The notes under the pieces are model-generated. The model did no database searches, was not told the DNA's origin, and saw only the letters and a list, made by a program, of their open reading frames with translations. This document shows positions 1 to 11,279 of a stretch of 64,000 nt of DNA, in pieces. This DNA is from Aphidius gifuensis. Its lineage: Eukaryota; Arthropoda; Insecta; Hymenoptera; Braconidae. Location: NCBI RefSeq assembly GCF_014905175.1, contig NC_057790.1:9858001-9922000 (forward strand), written 5' to 3'. Numbering within the stretch: the first letter of the stretch is position 1; the number at the start of each line of letters is the position of its first letter. The translations under genes and the position numbers were made by a program.

Positions 1-556
1 GATAAAATAATGTATATTAAATAATGAATAAATGATAGATTTAAACAATAGTATTTAAAGAAATATTGACTTACGGTGTCACTCATTTTTAAATAGTTTT
101 GTGTTGAACTGTCTACCTAAAAAAGTTCAGAACTTCAGATGTTGAAATTATATAAGATTATGCATGGACATAATCTTGACAGCTGTTAACAGCCTCTCAC
201 ATCAACAATATCCCAAGCACATACATTTATTATAATAATTTCCGTCAACAGTGGATTATTAAGTATAAATATTGTAGACCATCCAAATTGTTGTCACCGT
301 CTCATTAATTTAAACGAAACAATTCGATAAACAATTATCACTGAATATGACACACCATACACAAACCATTTGTTTTGATTTGTTTATTAATAATAATAAC
401 AATATTAAATATAATATGGCAAATAAAGCATGCGCGCGCCGATTTTTATTTTTTTCTTGCGTGCGTACGTGCAATCGTACGATTGCAAGTACGCAAACTT
501 TGGTGTTTTCTGTGTGCGTTCGTACGATTGCACGTAAGCACTCAATGTCCCTACCC
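1..556. other. AT-rich repeat-derived intergenic DNA
   Basis: No gene recognised. A block at about 148-197 (with the palindrome ATTATGCATGGACATAAT) recurs at 1017-1066. Bases 464-538 hold inverted and direct copies of a CGTACGATTGCA motif, a small dyad-rich patch. Open frames here have no recognisable protein pattern. Confidence 0.6.
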
Positions 557-749
557 GGATAGCTATTCTCGACATAATTATCCCCTGTACCGGGGATAAC
601 ATGAAAACGCTCAAAAGCGATATAGTCGTTTGATGGAAACCATTGAAAAAGATACAAATAAAGCCATAAATTAAGGTGAATTTCCACAAAATAGTTATCC
701 CTGTCGCCGGGGATAACTGAGGGGATAATTATGTCGAGAATAGCTATCC
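557..749. mobile_element. 193-bp MITE, copy 1
   Basis: Perfect terminal inverted repeats GGATAGCTATTCTCGACATA. The second copy is at 14956-15148, has the same length and differs at about two positions, so both are probably recent insertions. No coding capacity. No clear target duplication could be read. Confidence 0.85.
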
Positions 750-750
750 A

Positions 751-1010
751 GTAGATATGCAAATCATGTCAATCTAACCTCTCTACCTTGTATAATTCAA
801 ACTTTTATTTAATATTAAATACATGTACTAGTCAAGGTTTCATTCAGTTTAAGTTGTTGTCATTATAATCTTATATTTATTTTATATTTTTCCAATTCAT
901 TTTGAGTTTCCGGTGCTCGTGAATTACGTTTCATATATGCTGTCGAATGGCTGTCAAATCGCTGTCGGCTGGATGCTACATTGGAGAGTCGAGCCATCCG
1001 CTAGGGGTTG
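751..1010. repeat. Dispersed repeat, inverted partner of 23931-24190
   Basis: About 260 bp matching the reverse complement of 23931-24190. It includes a CGACAG/CTGTCGA-rich stretch related to the satellite that follows that second copy. The 193-bp MITE lies at its left edge. Confidence 0.75.
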
Positions 1011-1318
1011 AAAGTATATAAGATTATGCATGGACATAATCTTGAAAGCTGTTGACAGCCTCTCAACGGGGATATCCGAATTCAGTGCCGTCGCCCCCGC
1101 GGTGAGGGACGTGGCTTATCGTCAATACTGGTCTCCATGACCGTCCGTTGTCATTTTTATTTTTTGACTAGTTTCGTCTAGTTTTGCCATGTTGAAAACA
1201 ATGGACTTAGAAAAAAAAATTAAATTTTACAAAAAAAACTAAGTCCCTTAAAAAAAAAAAATTCAGATATCTGGATTATTTTACTTAGCTAGATTTTTCA
1301 CTTAGCTGTAATTGTAAC

Positions 1319-2428
1319 CATGGTAGAAATACTACAGGTATGGCAGTGCGCAGCCTGGTTTGGCCGCTGTGAATCGACCAATCAAAAGGTCACCTTCTCG
1401 CCACAAAAATGGAAGACTTTATGCGCGCGCGATACAAATTTGTTAAGAAAATTTTCAAGTTTTTTTTAAATTTTTCAAAAGTTATCATATTTATTCAACT
1501 AGATTTGGTATATTTTATAATGATTCACATACATCAAAAATAAAAATTAATTATTTATATTAAGGAGGTTATGCAGAAATTACTCTTTTTTTAAAAAATA
1601 TAATGAGAATGTTCTGAAATTTCGTACACAAGTAGATCTTTTCATTCTGAATACAACGGTATAATTTTTTTCTTATGTTAATCGGTTAAATTTTTTGTAA
1701 TTAATTATTGAAAATAATATTTAACATTGGCTCTTATGGAGATTTCAACCATTTTTTTCGGATAGAAAAAATGATGAAAAAGTCTTGAAAAAAATCACAC
1801 ATATACTAGAAACCGAGTTTTATTGATTGCGCGAAAAATTTTCATATGTTGATCGGTCAATTAATGAGAAATTAATTATAAACTTTACAAAAATTAGATG
1901 TGACAACGTATGGCATGTTCAAACACACACACATACCCGCAATCCCATATAATATTGTATACGGGGCGCAGGCGCTTTTCACTTTATTTTTTTACAGTGT
2001 AGCCAGATTTCAGTTTTGTCTGTGACATCAGAAGCGCCCCGCAACACCCGCAATGAATTTGTGCATAACCTCCTTAAATAAATAAATCCAAGTATAATAA
2101 ATACAACACAACCTCCATTGTTTGTGGCATAAAAAAAACAACAATAATGAAAATATTATAATTTATTTGTTAAACTGTCTTGGTTTTTTTATTTTTCTGA
2201 TTTTTTATAAACATGCTCCACATATATTTATTAGTATTTACAACAATATAAAAAATAGTTGTCAAAACAGTATGTTAGAGAGAGAGGCTCTTATAATAGA
2301 GATTGCGTGTTAGAAAGAAAAGCAAAACAGCTCGATGGCGCGTTGTTGATTGGTTGAAAAAATAAGGCTGCGCAGAACGCGACGAAAAAAGCATGGACTA
2401 CTGCCATACCTGTAGTACTTCTACCATG
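1319..2428. mobile_element. 1.1-kb TIR element with 8-bp TSD
   Basis: Ends CATGGTAG...CTACCATG, with inverted repeats of about 33 bp including CTACAGGTATGGCAGT. It is flanked on both sides by ATTGTAAC (1311-1318 and 2429-2436), an 8-bp duplication as made by hAT-type transposases. An inner inverted repeat (TAAGGAGGTTATGCA, 1561-1575 and 2062-2076) suggests a further nested unit. The small frame at 2122-2313 shows no known motif. Confidence 0.75.
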
Positions 2429-2474
2429 ATTGTAACCACACAATCAATATGTACATTATTTTACTTCCCAGCTG

Positions 2475-2690
2475 GTGAAAAAAATCTGGCAGATTCTGTT
2501 AGATTCTTATAGATTCTGCAAGATTCGACAAAAAATGAAAAAATCTGGCAGATTCTGGCAGTTTCTGCCAGCCAAATATTCGGCTTTCAACAGTCTGCCA
2601 GATTCTGTCAGATTCTTCCAGATTCTGTCAGATTCTTCCAGATTCTGTCAGATTTTGCCAGCCAAATACTCGATCTTAACAGTCTGCTTT
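2475..2690. repeat. Minisatellite of CAGATTCT units
   Basis: Degenerate tandem units such as CCAGATTCTGTCAGATTCTT. The local open frame only reflects the repeat. Confidence 0.85.
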
Positions 2691-2726
2691 TTTTTTACTC
2701 CAAAATATTGAATACTAAATAACTTT

Positions 2727-3193
2727 TTTATTTATTGACCAAAAAACAAACTAAAATATTGGATAGATAGAAAAACATCCTAGCTAATTTGTAGTGGAGA
2801 AATTGGAATTTGTAGTTGAACCATTTGTCCGGAAAAATTATTTCTCTCATATAATACCTTAATAAATTATTGCGTAACTTTCTTATTTATTGACCAAAAT
2901 TCAAACTAAAATATTAAATAGATAGGGAAACATCCTAGCTAATTTGTAGTAAAGAAATTAGAATTTGTAGTTGAACCATTTGTCCGGAAAAATTATTTCT
3001 CTCATATAATACCTTAATAAAATATTGCCTAACTTTTTAATTTATTGACCAAAATTCAAACTAAAATATTGAGTAGATAGGGAAACATCCTAGCTTATTT
3101 GTAGTGAAGAAATTAGAATTTGTATTTGAACCATTTGTCCAGAAAAATTAATTCTCTCATATAATACCTTCATAAATTATTGCGTAACTTTCT
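2727..3193. repeat. Three tandem copies of a 155-bp unit
   Basis: The unit start TTTATTGACC recurs at 2731, 2886 and 3041, and the copies share CCATTTGTCCGGAAAAATTA. It lies inside the 2.2-kb TIR element. Confidence 0.9.
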
Positions 3194-3281
3194 TTCGACA
3201 ACGGACGGTCATGGAGACCGGTATGGACGATAAGTCACGTCCCTCGCCACGGGGGCCACGGCAGTACGGCACTGAATTGGG

Positions 3282-3443
3282 CAGTCCAATTCACAGGGCA
3301 TTACAATTTAGGGCTTTTTTCCTCCACTGGCGGCGCTTGTGAAGCCTTTGATTATAAAATCTATATAAAAAAAATTTTACAAGCGCCATCAGCGGCAAAA
3401 ATTAGCCCTAAATTGTAAAAAATTTGCCCTGTGAATTGGACTG
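3282..3443. mobile_element. MITE family A (CAGTCC ends)
   Basis: Termini CAGTCCAATTCACAGGGC / GCCCTGTGAATTGGACTG and inner arms with GGCGCTTGT / ACAAGCGCC, so almost the whole 162 bp is an inverted repeat. Typical member of the most abundant MITE family in this window. Confidence 0.9.
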
Positions 3444-3727
3444 CGGGTGCGTCCATAGGGATCTGACCTATGGGTGGGGTTTGGTCGCTCACGCACACAT
3501 TTATTGTGTAAAAGCTTATCTGTGAGGCAATATGGCGCATTCCAGACCATTTTACTATAGTATGCTATCGTCAACAAACTATACCATATAAAATTTTTCA
3601 ATGGTCTGGAAATAGTTCACTTTGCGCCACCAGATGCCATGGCGAATAGGTCAGATCCCTATAGTAGGAATATACAGGTAGGTCCATGCGCATACGTTTT
3701 TTTAAGCCGATAAGAAGTGCTGACCCC
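3444..3727. other. Short intergenic stretch, no gene seen
   Basis: Frames here (for example 3389-3601 on the minus strand) run into the neighbouring MITE and have no recognisable pattern. No RNA gene or repeat was identified. Confidence 0.5.
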
Positions 3728-4026
3728 CACTAAAATATAATAAAACTGGAAGGTGAACTCCTATGCCTAGCCAATGCACGGAGTGTCGCTAGAGATAGCA
3801 ATATATTGGATGGCTTTCCCTCTCACTCACGCATGCGCACATTAAATCTTGTACAGTCAACGTCAAAACAAACTAGTACTACACGATATAAAAGTTACAT
3901 TATATTTCAGTACAGTCTCAACCAACTTTAGTTGACGTGACTGTACCGACAAGGACAAAAGCCCATCCATTGAATCTCTCTCTCGGCGACGCTAAGTTCG
4001 GCTTCCAGTTTTATTATATTTCAGTG
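3728..4026. mobile_element. MITE family J, complete, 9-bp TSD
   Basis: 299 bp with ends CACTAAAATATAATAAAACT / TTATTATATTTCAGTG. Flanked by GCTGACCCC at 3719-3727 and 4027-4035. Other copies: 7037-7502, 41261-42771 and a fragment at about 23130-23330. A long TIR with 8-9 bp duplications suits Mutator-like or hAT-like mobilisation. Superfamily not settled. Confidence 0.85.
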
Positions 4027-4223
4027 GCTGACCCCCGATTGCCATATTGGCTAAAGTGGCGCGACTTTATTTAAATCATAAATTAAAATACAAATTAAGG
4101 ATAGAAGATTAAAATCAAAAAATTAAAAGATAGAAGATTAAAATTTAATAGAAGATTAAAATAATAAAAATACATAAACAAATGATTAATTATATAAAAA
4201 ATAAAAAATAAAATACATATTAA

Positions 4224-5705
4224 GGTTGTTTTCAAATGAAATTCCCGTAATTTAATTTTTGATTTTTTTTTTTTAATGTTTAAGGTATAACTTGCCAAAA
4301 TGAAAAATAGTCTGAGGCTCATGAAATTAATAATTTAGATAAATGAAATAATAATGCATCTTTTTGTCGATTCAGTTTTTATGTTATAATACTTTTTTTT
4401 TTTTAATAATTATTCAAAGTTGACATAATTTAGAGAGGTTAAACATGGGCTCTTATGGGAGGAGGTGTTAGAAAATATCTACGAACTTAACAAAACAATA
4501 CTTGTTTTGGTCTCACCTATCCCAAAAACTAATAGATAATCAAAGAAAAAATAAGGAATTTTTTGATATCAGGATGAAATGGGCTTATAAGACTAAATCT
4601 CACGTAATTAATAAAAATATAAGCTAAAAACACGATTTTTAGCAATTTTATGAGAACAAGTATTGAGGCTCTGGCAACAGCGCATTGAAGCGGGAAAATT
4701 TAAACAACAAATTTAGCAAAATTTAGCATCCATGGTTAGCTTTTACACAGCATACACACACATACATTCATGAAATAGATATTAAGATGGCGTCAAGATC
4801 AGTGTTGCAAACTGACAAAAAAAGCACTATTGCCGGGGTCATTACGAGAAAATAAAAACTAATTAAAATTGTTTAAACTACAAGAATATGATTTATTATG
4901 CAATAAAATAGACGAAATGATAAGATTCTCTAGTAAAAAGTATTATTAATAAGCCACAAACGACCGAGAAAGATCCATTTTTTTAGTTATTTGGGGTTGG
5001 CAACGCAAAAACTATCCATGTAAAAGCATAGGCAGTATATTTAGGACACGCCCCCAAAAATTTTGGCAAGTTATACCTTAAATGAAATAATTATCTATTT
5101 GGTGGAATTTTTTCGTAATTTTCCTCTGCGTCAAAATCCAGATAATTAGTGTCAAAGTTGACAATTTTAACACGCAAGCATAGGGAGTATAGGTACGTTT
5201 GCGCTTGTACTTTTAAAACTCTTAATTTAAATTTTGATTTTTTTATACAGATTTGTACACTTTACAAATACGAAATCAATAAAAAAAAAATTATCCATTT
5301 CCTCAGTGCCGTTTAAAAGATATTGGCTAATTACTTTTTAAATTTACTGGTTTCAGCTGGCTGAATTACATTGAAAATTTGGGGTACGTTCCAATACCGC
5401 CGTTTGGTTTCATTCTTCTAGCTCTATCCTTCTCTCTATCTCTTCTGGCTCAATCTTCCATCTCTTCTTCTATCCTTCTCTTACAAGAAATGTACGGTTT
5501 TGGAACTTCCCCCTGAATGTTTATTGCTAGAGTAGTATTAGTGTCTGTAAATATAAGCCGGCAACACTCACACTACTTATGACGCATCAGTAAAGTGAAA
5601 AGATTTTAGGCATGAGGGGGCGCTATAAGTTTTTTATTTAACATACGTTTGTAAGTACCCTTGTGAACCCAAAACGTCGCCCGGTCATGCGATTTAAAAA
5701 CAACC
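4224..5705. mobile_element. TTAA element family G, copy 1 (interrupted)
   Basis: Ends GGTTG...CAACC, flanked by TTAA on both sides. The right part (5080-5709) matches the reverse complement of 39480-39780 plus 40474-40864, the second copy. It is interrupted by a different TTAA element at 4284-5077. No transposase frame. Confidence 0.8.
4284..5077. mobile_element. 794-bp TTAA element inside family G
   Basis: Ends GGTATAACTTGCC / GGCAAGTTATACC, flanked by TTAA at 4280-4283 and 5078-5081. The other copy of the host (about 40797-40815) is uninterrupted and has a single TTAA, so the duplication is read directly. TTAA is the target of piggyBac and Kolobok transposases. No coding capacity seen. Confidence 0.85.
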
Positions 5706-5709
5706 TTAA

Positions 5710-6112
5710 GCTTTGTTACATATTTTTTTTAACTTATTTTTCTTTTTTTTTTTATTTATTATCTTCTATAATTTGCTCATTAAAAACTGAGTCAAATGTA
5801 CGTACAAGTATGTACCAAACATTGTATTGCATCCAGTGCAATATTTATATTGTTCTTTTTATCCAAATTTCTAGTTTGTTCAACTAAACATGTAAAAATT
5901 TCTTTTATTTTATCCTATTGTTTTTTGTGAAAAAGTAAAAGTTCAATTTCTAATTGTTTTGCAACATCTATAAATACGTAGAATTATCAAATAATATTTT
6001 TAATTAAAAAAGCCATCGGAAAAAAAGCCCTAATGAGAACATCCTCTGAATACGGTTGCAGAGAATGTTCTCTTTAGGGCGTTTTTTTCTGATGGTGGCG
6101 TTTGTAGAGCTT
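5710..6112. other. AT-rich spacer with a family B MITE fragment
   Basis: 5710-6010 is AT-rich and empty. About 6012-6111 is a rearranged piece of family B (inverted GGAAAAAAAGCCCTAATGAG / GGGCGTTTTTTTCTGATGG). Confidence 0.6.
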
Positions 6113-6408
6113 GGGTGCGTTCCGTGGCTATCCAGTCCGTACGAACTTCAAAATGGCGGAGTTTGGAAACATTTTGATCCTTTGTTGTGGTAGACCTGAT
6201 TTTTTTCATTTGAAAACAATCTGATCAAATTTGAGATTAGCCAATTTATTTGACAGATTTGAAATAACTAAATAGAAACTCTGTCAACTTGAACCTGAAA
6301 AAAATACTTAATATTTAAAATTTTTATAAATCTCTGGCCTTCTCTCTGGCTATAGTGATGTATCATAGTAACTTTTAACATTATTAGGATTTTCATTTTT
6401 TTCGTCGC
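6113..6408. mobile_element. MITE family D, right end missing
   Basis: Begins GGGTGCGTTCCGTGGCTATC and matches the reverse complement of the complete copy at 42858-43202. The distal TIR is replaced by family B and C pieces. Confidence 0.8.
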
Positions 6409-6439
6409 CCAGCTCGACAGAACTCTGACAAAAAGTTTT

Positions 6440-6836
6440 TGAAGCGCCGCCATCGGAAAAAAAGCCCTAATGAGAACATCTTCTGAATACGGGTGCAGCA
6501 GGCTCCCGCAAGCGGAAGAACGCAAAATTTTATAGGAAAAAGCTGTTTCTTGTAGTGGCAGTACTGGCACATGACATTATTTTTTTTGGCTTCCAATTAT
6601 TAGATGGATAACTGTTCAATGTTTATATCAAACAAATAAATACGAAATTGACTCGTTGTGATTGTTTGTTATTGTCACATAGGTCGTACAACACATTATC
6701 GTAAACTGTAAAGCCTGGAATATTGCATAGAGAAATTTATCACTTATTTGTCATTGTTTCTGTTTCTAGTTTTTAGTCGGTATTACAGGGCGAAATTGCA
6801 AAACGAAAAAAAAATTTTTATTAAAGGAATGCACCC
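6440..6836. mobile_element. Chimera of family B fragment and truncated family C
   Basis: 6443-6495 is family B sequence. 6530-6836 matches family C up to its right terminus AAAGGAATGCACCC. The left family C end is missing. Confidence 0.75.
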
Positions 6837-7036
6837 AGTCAATCATTATATGCATGCAGCATTTTTTCAACATAGTCAAGAAGACTAGAGACCAGGAGAG
6901 TCAACTCCCTGTAGTGGGGCCTGTGGGGGATAGGCTGGATGGGACTAAAAAAGTCGTAAACTTTTACACGGGAGCAGGCTTTATAAAAACGCCGTATCAG
7001 CGCTGTTGTCGACCCACGAATAGAGTGGGTATAAGC

Positions 7037-7502
7037 CACTGAAATATAATAAAACTGGAAGCCGAACTTAGCGTCGCCGAGAGAGAGATTCAATGGATGG
7101 GCTTTTGTCCTTGTCGGTACAGTCACGTCAACTAAAGTTGGTTGAGACTGTACTGCACCCGTATTCACGGGGCAAAATTGTTCTCATTAGGGCTTTTTTT
7201 TTCCGCTGATGGCGCTTGACAAAATTTTTTTTATATAAATTTCACATAGAAAAGCTCCACAAACGCCACCATCGGAAAAAAAACGCCCTAATGAGAACAT
7301 CCTCCTCTGAATACGGGTGCTGAAATATAATGTAACTTTTATATCGTGTAGTACTAGTTTGTTTTGACGTTGACTGTACAAGATTTAATGTGCGCATGCG
7401 TGAGTGAGAGGGAAAGCCATCCAATATATTGCTATCTCTAGCGACACTCCGTGCATTGGCTAGGCATAGGAGTTCACCTTCCAGTTTTATTATATTTCAG
7501 TG
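7037..7502. mobile_element. MITE family J inside family O
   Basis: Same element as 3728-4026 in reverse orientation. The TSD GTATAAGC at 7029-7036 and 7503-7510 interrupts the family O terminus. Itself interrupted by family B. Confidence 0.9.
7156..7319. mobile_element. MITE family B inside family J
   Basis: Ends CACCCGTATTCACGGGGC...GAATACGGGTG, TSD CTG on both sides (7153-7155 and 7320-7322). The uninterrupted family J copy at 3728-4026 has one CTG/CAG at this point. Confidence 0.9.
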
Positions 7503-7730
7503 GTATAAGCAGAGTGACGCCAAAGGCAAAAAGGTGCCCAGAAATGACGTCACTGTGCCTATACCAACTCTATACAAAAAGCACGACATGGCGGACCTGA
7601 ACACGCTGTTGGCGTCACTCTGCTTATACCCACTCTACCCACGAACCACGCACACATGCACACATGTATTGAATATAATACATATGCTTAATAAATTAAC
7701 AGTCTATTTAAATTAATTCCTTAATCACTT

Positions 7731-8491
7731 CCCTAGCGAAAATGGCGACACCGATCTGACACCAATCCGACAGTCGGTTTGTGCACTGATCTCATACAAA
7801 AACGACACAAAACCGACACACGACTATAAGAATTTCTAAGTCACAAAAATAAATAGTAAGAAGCATTTAAAAAATAAAATATTATGTCTAAAAATTTCTA
7901 AATAATATTTTTATAATTTAAGACACATTAGAATTTTTTTTAAATAATTTTTTTATTGAAAAAACTTAATTCTGTTTATGTATTAAAAGCGAGGTTAGCT
8001 GTCAGAATCATCTGTACACGACTGTGAGATTTTACAATTCTCACACAATTCCGACACAATTCCGACACACGACTGTGAGAATTGTAAATCCGACAGACGT
8101 ACGACAGTATATTTTTATTTTGTATTTAATATAAAAAAAAAGCATTTTATTAATAAAAATTTTTGTTCAATATTAAAGTTATAATATTTTAATTATTTTA
8201 GGCATATTAGTTTTTTTTTTTTAAATAAATTTTGACAAAATAAATAATTGGAATCGTCTGTGAGAATTTGCAATTCTCACACAATTCCGACACACGACTG
8301 TGAGAATTGTAAATCCGACACAATTCCGACAGACGTCTGTCGTACGTACGACAGTATATTTTTATTTTGTATTTTGAATGCTTCCTATCATTTATTTTTG
8401 TGACTTAGAAATTCTTATAGTCGTGTGTCGGTTTTGTGTCGTTTTTGTATGAGATTAGTGCACAATCCGACTATCGGCATTTTCGCTAGGG
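7731..8491. mobile_element. 761-bp long-TIR element (CCCTAGCGAAAATG ends)
   Basis: About 130-bp inverted repeats: 7731-7870 pairs with 8370-8491 (core GACTATAAGAATTTCTAAGT). The interior repeats CACACGACTGTGAGAATTGT. No protein-coding frame. Confidence 0.85.
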
Positions 8492-9530
8492 TTGCCACCA
8501 ATATTTTTATTTATCATAGAAAATATGATATAGACTACAAATTAAATTATTTGGCTAAATCCTTTTCTTAGCAAAATTTGCCAATAGCTATTTTATTAAT
8601 GAATTATGCCAAAAATAGCTGAGGAAATAATGTAACCAAATAAATAAATTGAGAGTCTAGATTAATTTCTCGGCAATATTTTATATGATAAATCAAAATA
8701 TTGGTGGCAAATAATTGAAGAATTAATTTAGACTGTTAATTTATTTATTTGGTTCTATCCTTTTCTTAGAAAATATTTTCCATGATTAATCAATTAAATA
8801 GCTATTAGAAAATGTATCTAAGGGAAAGATGTGGCCAAATAAATTTATATGTTGTCTAGATTAATTTCTTGGCAACATTTTCTATAATAAATTAAAATAT
8901 TTGTGGTGAATAGTTGAGCAATTTATTTAGACTACGAAATAATTTATTTAGTTACATCCTTCTTTTAGCAAAAATTATTACATACAATCAATTAATTGTA
9001 TAAATTTAGATAACAAACTTGTGGCGTATTTTGATATCAAATTGAAATACGTAAAATAGTACAAATCAGCATTAAAATATCAACAACAATTGTGAACAAT
9101 TTAGGTTCGCGAGACGCCGAAAGTGCCTCTCTGTGGGCATTCCATGATGTTCCTTAGAACCTGTCAAAACCCTCCTACCCCACATATCATGTGATGGTGT
9201 ATTATCTCATTTTTTTATAATAATTTTTGAGATTATTCAAATAAAATATATACAATCATTAGTCGTTGATTGTGTCCAATAAATATTAATAAATTCATGA
9301 AATTACATATTATTTCGACATATTGCTTTTGGGCGCAAAATATGTGTACAATGGTGGATTAGGCAAAATGGCGTCAGTAAAATAGTTTAAAAAGTAAAAT
9401 GTAGAGGCGCTTTTAATGTATGATACATGGCGTATGATAATGGAGATGTATGATACTGTATGATACAGTGTATGATACTGCTGTATGATACACCGGTATC
9501 ATACCTACCCAACACTGGCTATGGCATAGA
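8492..9530. other. AT-rich repeats with an hAT-like right end
   Basis: No gene. 8560-8970 has repeated TTATTTGGCTAAATCCTTTT-like motifs, also seen at about 49900-50250. 9420-9500 is a short GTATGATAC tandem repeat ending in CCTACCCAACACTG, the same end type as the hAT-like elements at 46539 and 51157. No left end was found. Confidence 0.55.
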
Positions 9531-9546
9531 ACTTGGTCGAAAAACC

Positions 9547-9868
9547 AAGAAGACTAAAAATACAGGAGGACGAACTTGCCTTAAAAAACCGTTCCGCTAT
9601 GTGATCGCCGCATAATTGAGGGGCGCTAGTAGTACCACGGTAACGTGCGCGACTTGTATCGCTTTTTTTTTACAATGCGCACAATACAAACATACTCTGA
9701 CAAACACTAATAGAGCATTATACACATGATGTTTGTCAGAGTATGTTTAGTGTACATTATGCGATTTGATACAAATCGCACCTGCATCCATCGGCGCCTC
9801 TAACGGCGATAACAAATTTCCCTACGAGCGAGATAGGGAGTAAGTCCTCCTGTATTTCTAGTCTTCTT
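9547..9868. mobile_element. MITE family I
   Basis: Inverted ends AAGAAGACTAAAAATACAGG / TGTATTTCTAGTCTTCTT and an inner palindrome around CATACTCTGACAAACA. Related copies: 18197-18423 (half) and 49265-50952 (interrupted). Confidence 0.8.
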
Positions 9869-9886
9869 GCGAAAAACAATAGGTGC

Positions 9887-10145
9887 GTTCTTTCGTCAAT
9901 TTTTTGTTGACGCATCATGACCGCGCATTTGCGCAAAAGTCGTAGAATCAAGTAAAATTTTTAAAGTATACATGTGTGCGTTACTCACACTTACAAACAA
10001 TTAAAACTTACGTGCTTTTTCAGCTTTGCGAAAATGCGCGGTCATGAGCGTCAACAAAAATACCTACTATACCAAATATTACGTAATGCCTTTACACGGC
10101 GAAATTGCAGAGCGAAAAAAAAATTTTTATTAAAGGAATGCACCC
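9887..10145. mobile_element. Small inverted repeat plus family C end fragment
   Basis: 9900-9945 and 10030-10072 form an inverted repeat around ATGACCGCGCATTT / AAATGCGCGGTCAT, related to sequence at about 22690-22840. 10090-10145 is a stray family C right end (AAAGGAATGCACCC). Confidence 0.6.
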
Positions 10146-10286
10146 AAGGGAATAAGACTTCCCCTACTCTTCCTTAAAAAAACATTTGATACCGTATCCC
10201 CTTCTCCTTAAACTAACTTTGGTAAATCCGTAAATTCCACTTTACAAATTCCTAGTGGTACGCAGTGGTTGTCAGGGATATTATTC

Positions 10287-11077
10287 ATGGTAAAAATGTG
10301 TTTTAATTCTAGACGAACTATAAAATTATAAATAAATATAAGACTGATTAGATTTATTATTTGGTAACGATTTTTTGGGAGAGTCAACACAATCATACCC
10401 ATTTTTTAGTATCTATGGAATATACGTGACTTATACACCTTATTTTCTTGGCTTTGATTTGGAGTGAGATTTATACCAAAACTTGATAATTCGGTGCTAA
10501 CAGAGGAACTCATAATTTTTATTATTCACGGTAAACTTGAAATTAAATGATTTTTAAAATACACCATTTACAGGCTTCCTTATTGAAGAAACGAACTGGC
10601 GGACGTACAAATCCTAAGCAAAAAATTGACTTAAGTGATGAACAAAAATCAGGTATTAAAGAAGCATTCGATTTGTTTGATTCTGATGGTTCTGGTAAAA
10701 TTGATACGAAAGATTTGAAAATTGTACTACGTTCTCTCGGCCAGGAGCAAACAAAAGAAGAAATTGAAAGAATAATCACTGTTATTGATCCTGATGGTCA
10801 AGGACATGTACCCTTCGAGAAATTTCTCAAGTTGATGTTGACCAAAATAGAAGAAAAGCACACAGCAGAAGAAGTCTTGAAAGCTTTTCATCTGTTTGAC
10901 GATGATAACACGGGTAAAATAACTTTCAAAAATTTAAAACGGGTTTCCGATGAGCTTGGAGAGAATTTGACTGACGAGGAACTCCAGGAGATGATTGAAG
11001 AGGTTGATAGAAGTGGAGATGGAAAAATATGTCCCGATGATTTTCTACATGTTATGAAGAAAACTTGTATGTATTGA
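10287..11077 (+). CDS. Centrin (EF-hand calcium-binding protein)
   Basis: join(10287..10289, 10574..11077), 168 aa. Centrins are calmodulin-like proteins of centrioles and basal bodies, and also join XPC and the TREX-2 complex. Four EF-hand regions follow a short basic N-terminus. Loop 1 (DSDGSGKID, about residue 38) and loop 4 (DRSGDGKI, about 147) look calcium-competent. Loops 2 (DPDGQGHV) and 3 (DDDNTGKI) are less canonical. The C-terminal block with NLTDEELQEM and the ending KKTCMY are centrin hallmarks, and 168 aa is the normal length. The start is chosen at an ATG-only first exon: TTATTCATG is followed at once by a GTAAAA donor, and TTTACAG precedes GCTTCC in phase 0, giving M-ASLLKK. 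The ATG at 10547 would read through the acceptor. An AATAAA lies at 11086-11091. It ends tail-to-tail with EXOSC8. Confidence 0.95.
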
Positions 11078-11279
11078 TTTGAGCAAATAAATTTTGTCTT
11101 TATTGATTTAATTATTTCCTTCGTTATTCATGTCAACAAATAATCAAACTCATCTTGTCAAATTATGATCATCGAATGTTTAATGTTATAATTTGTACTT
11201 TTAATTAGTGTTTAAAAAAAACCGTCAACTGTAATGAAAATAAAGCTGAAGTTACTTTATTTTTTTTCATATAAATGAA

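Larger units (their letters stand above)
1076..3280. mobile_element. 2.2-kb TIR element with nested insertions
   Basis: About 75-bp imperfect terminal inverted repeats: 1076-1151 pairs with 3193-3280 (shared core CATGACCGTCCGTTGTC / GACAACGGACGGTCATG). No transposase frame is visible. It contains another TIR element (1319-2428), a minisatellite and a 3 x 155-bp tandem repeat. Confidence 0.75.
7021..7637. mobile_element. MITE family O, host of a three-level nest
   Basis: Ends TAGAGTGGGTATAAGC / GCTTATACCCACTCTA, flanked by CCCACGAA at 7013-7020 and 7638-7645 (8-bp TSD). It contains a family J element (7037-7502), which contains a family B element (7156-7319). Confidence 0.9.

Noticed and set aside
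2475..2711. CRISPR-like regular repeats
   Set aside because: Units are contiguous or degenerate minisatellite without unique spacers, and this is a eukaryotic genome.
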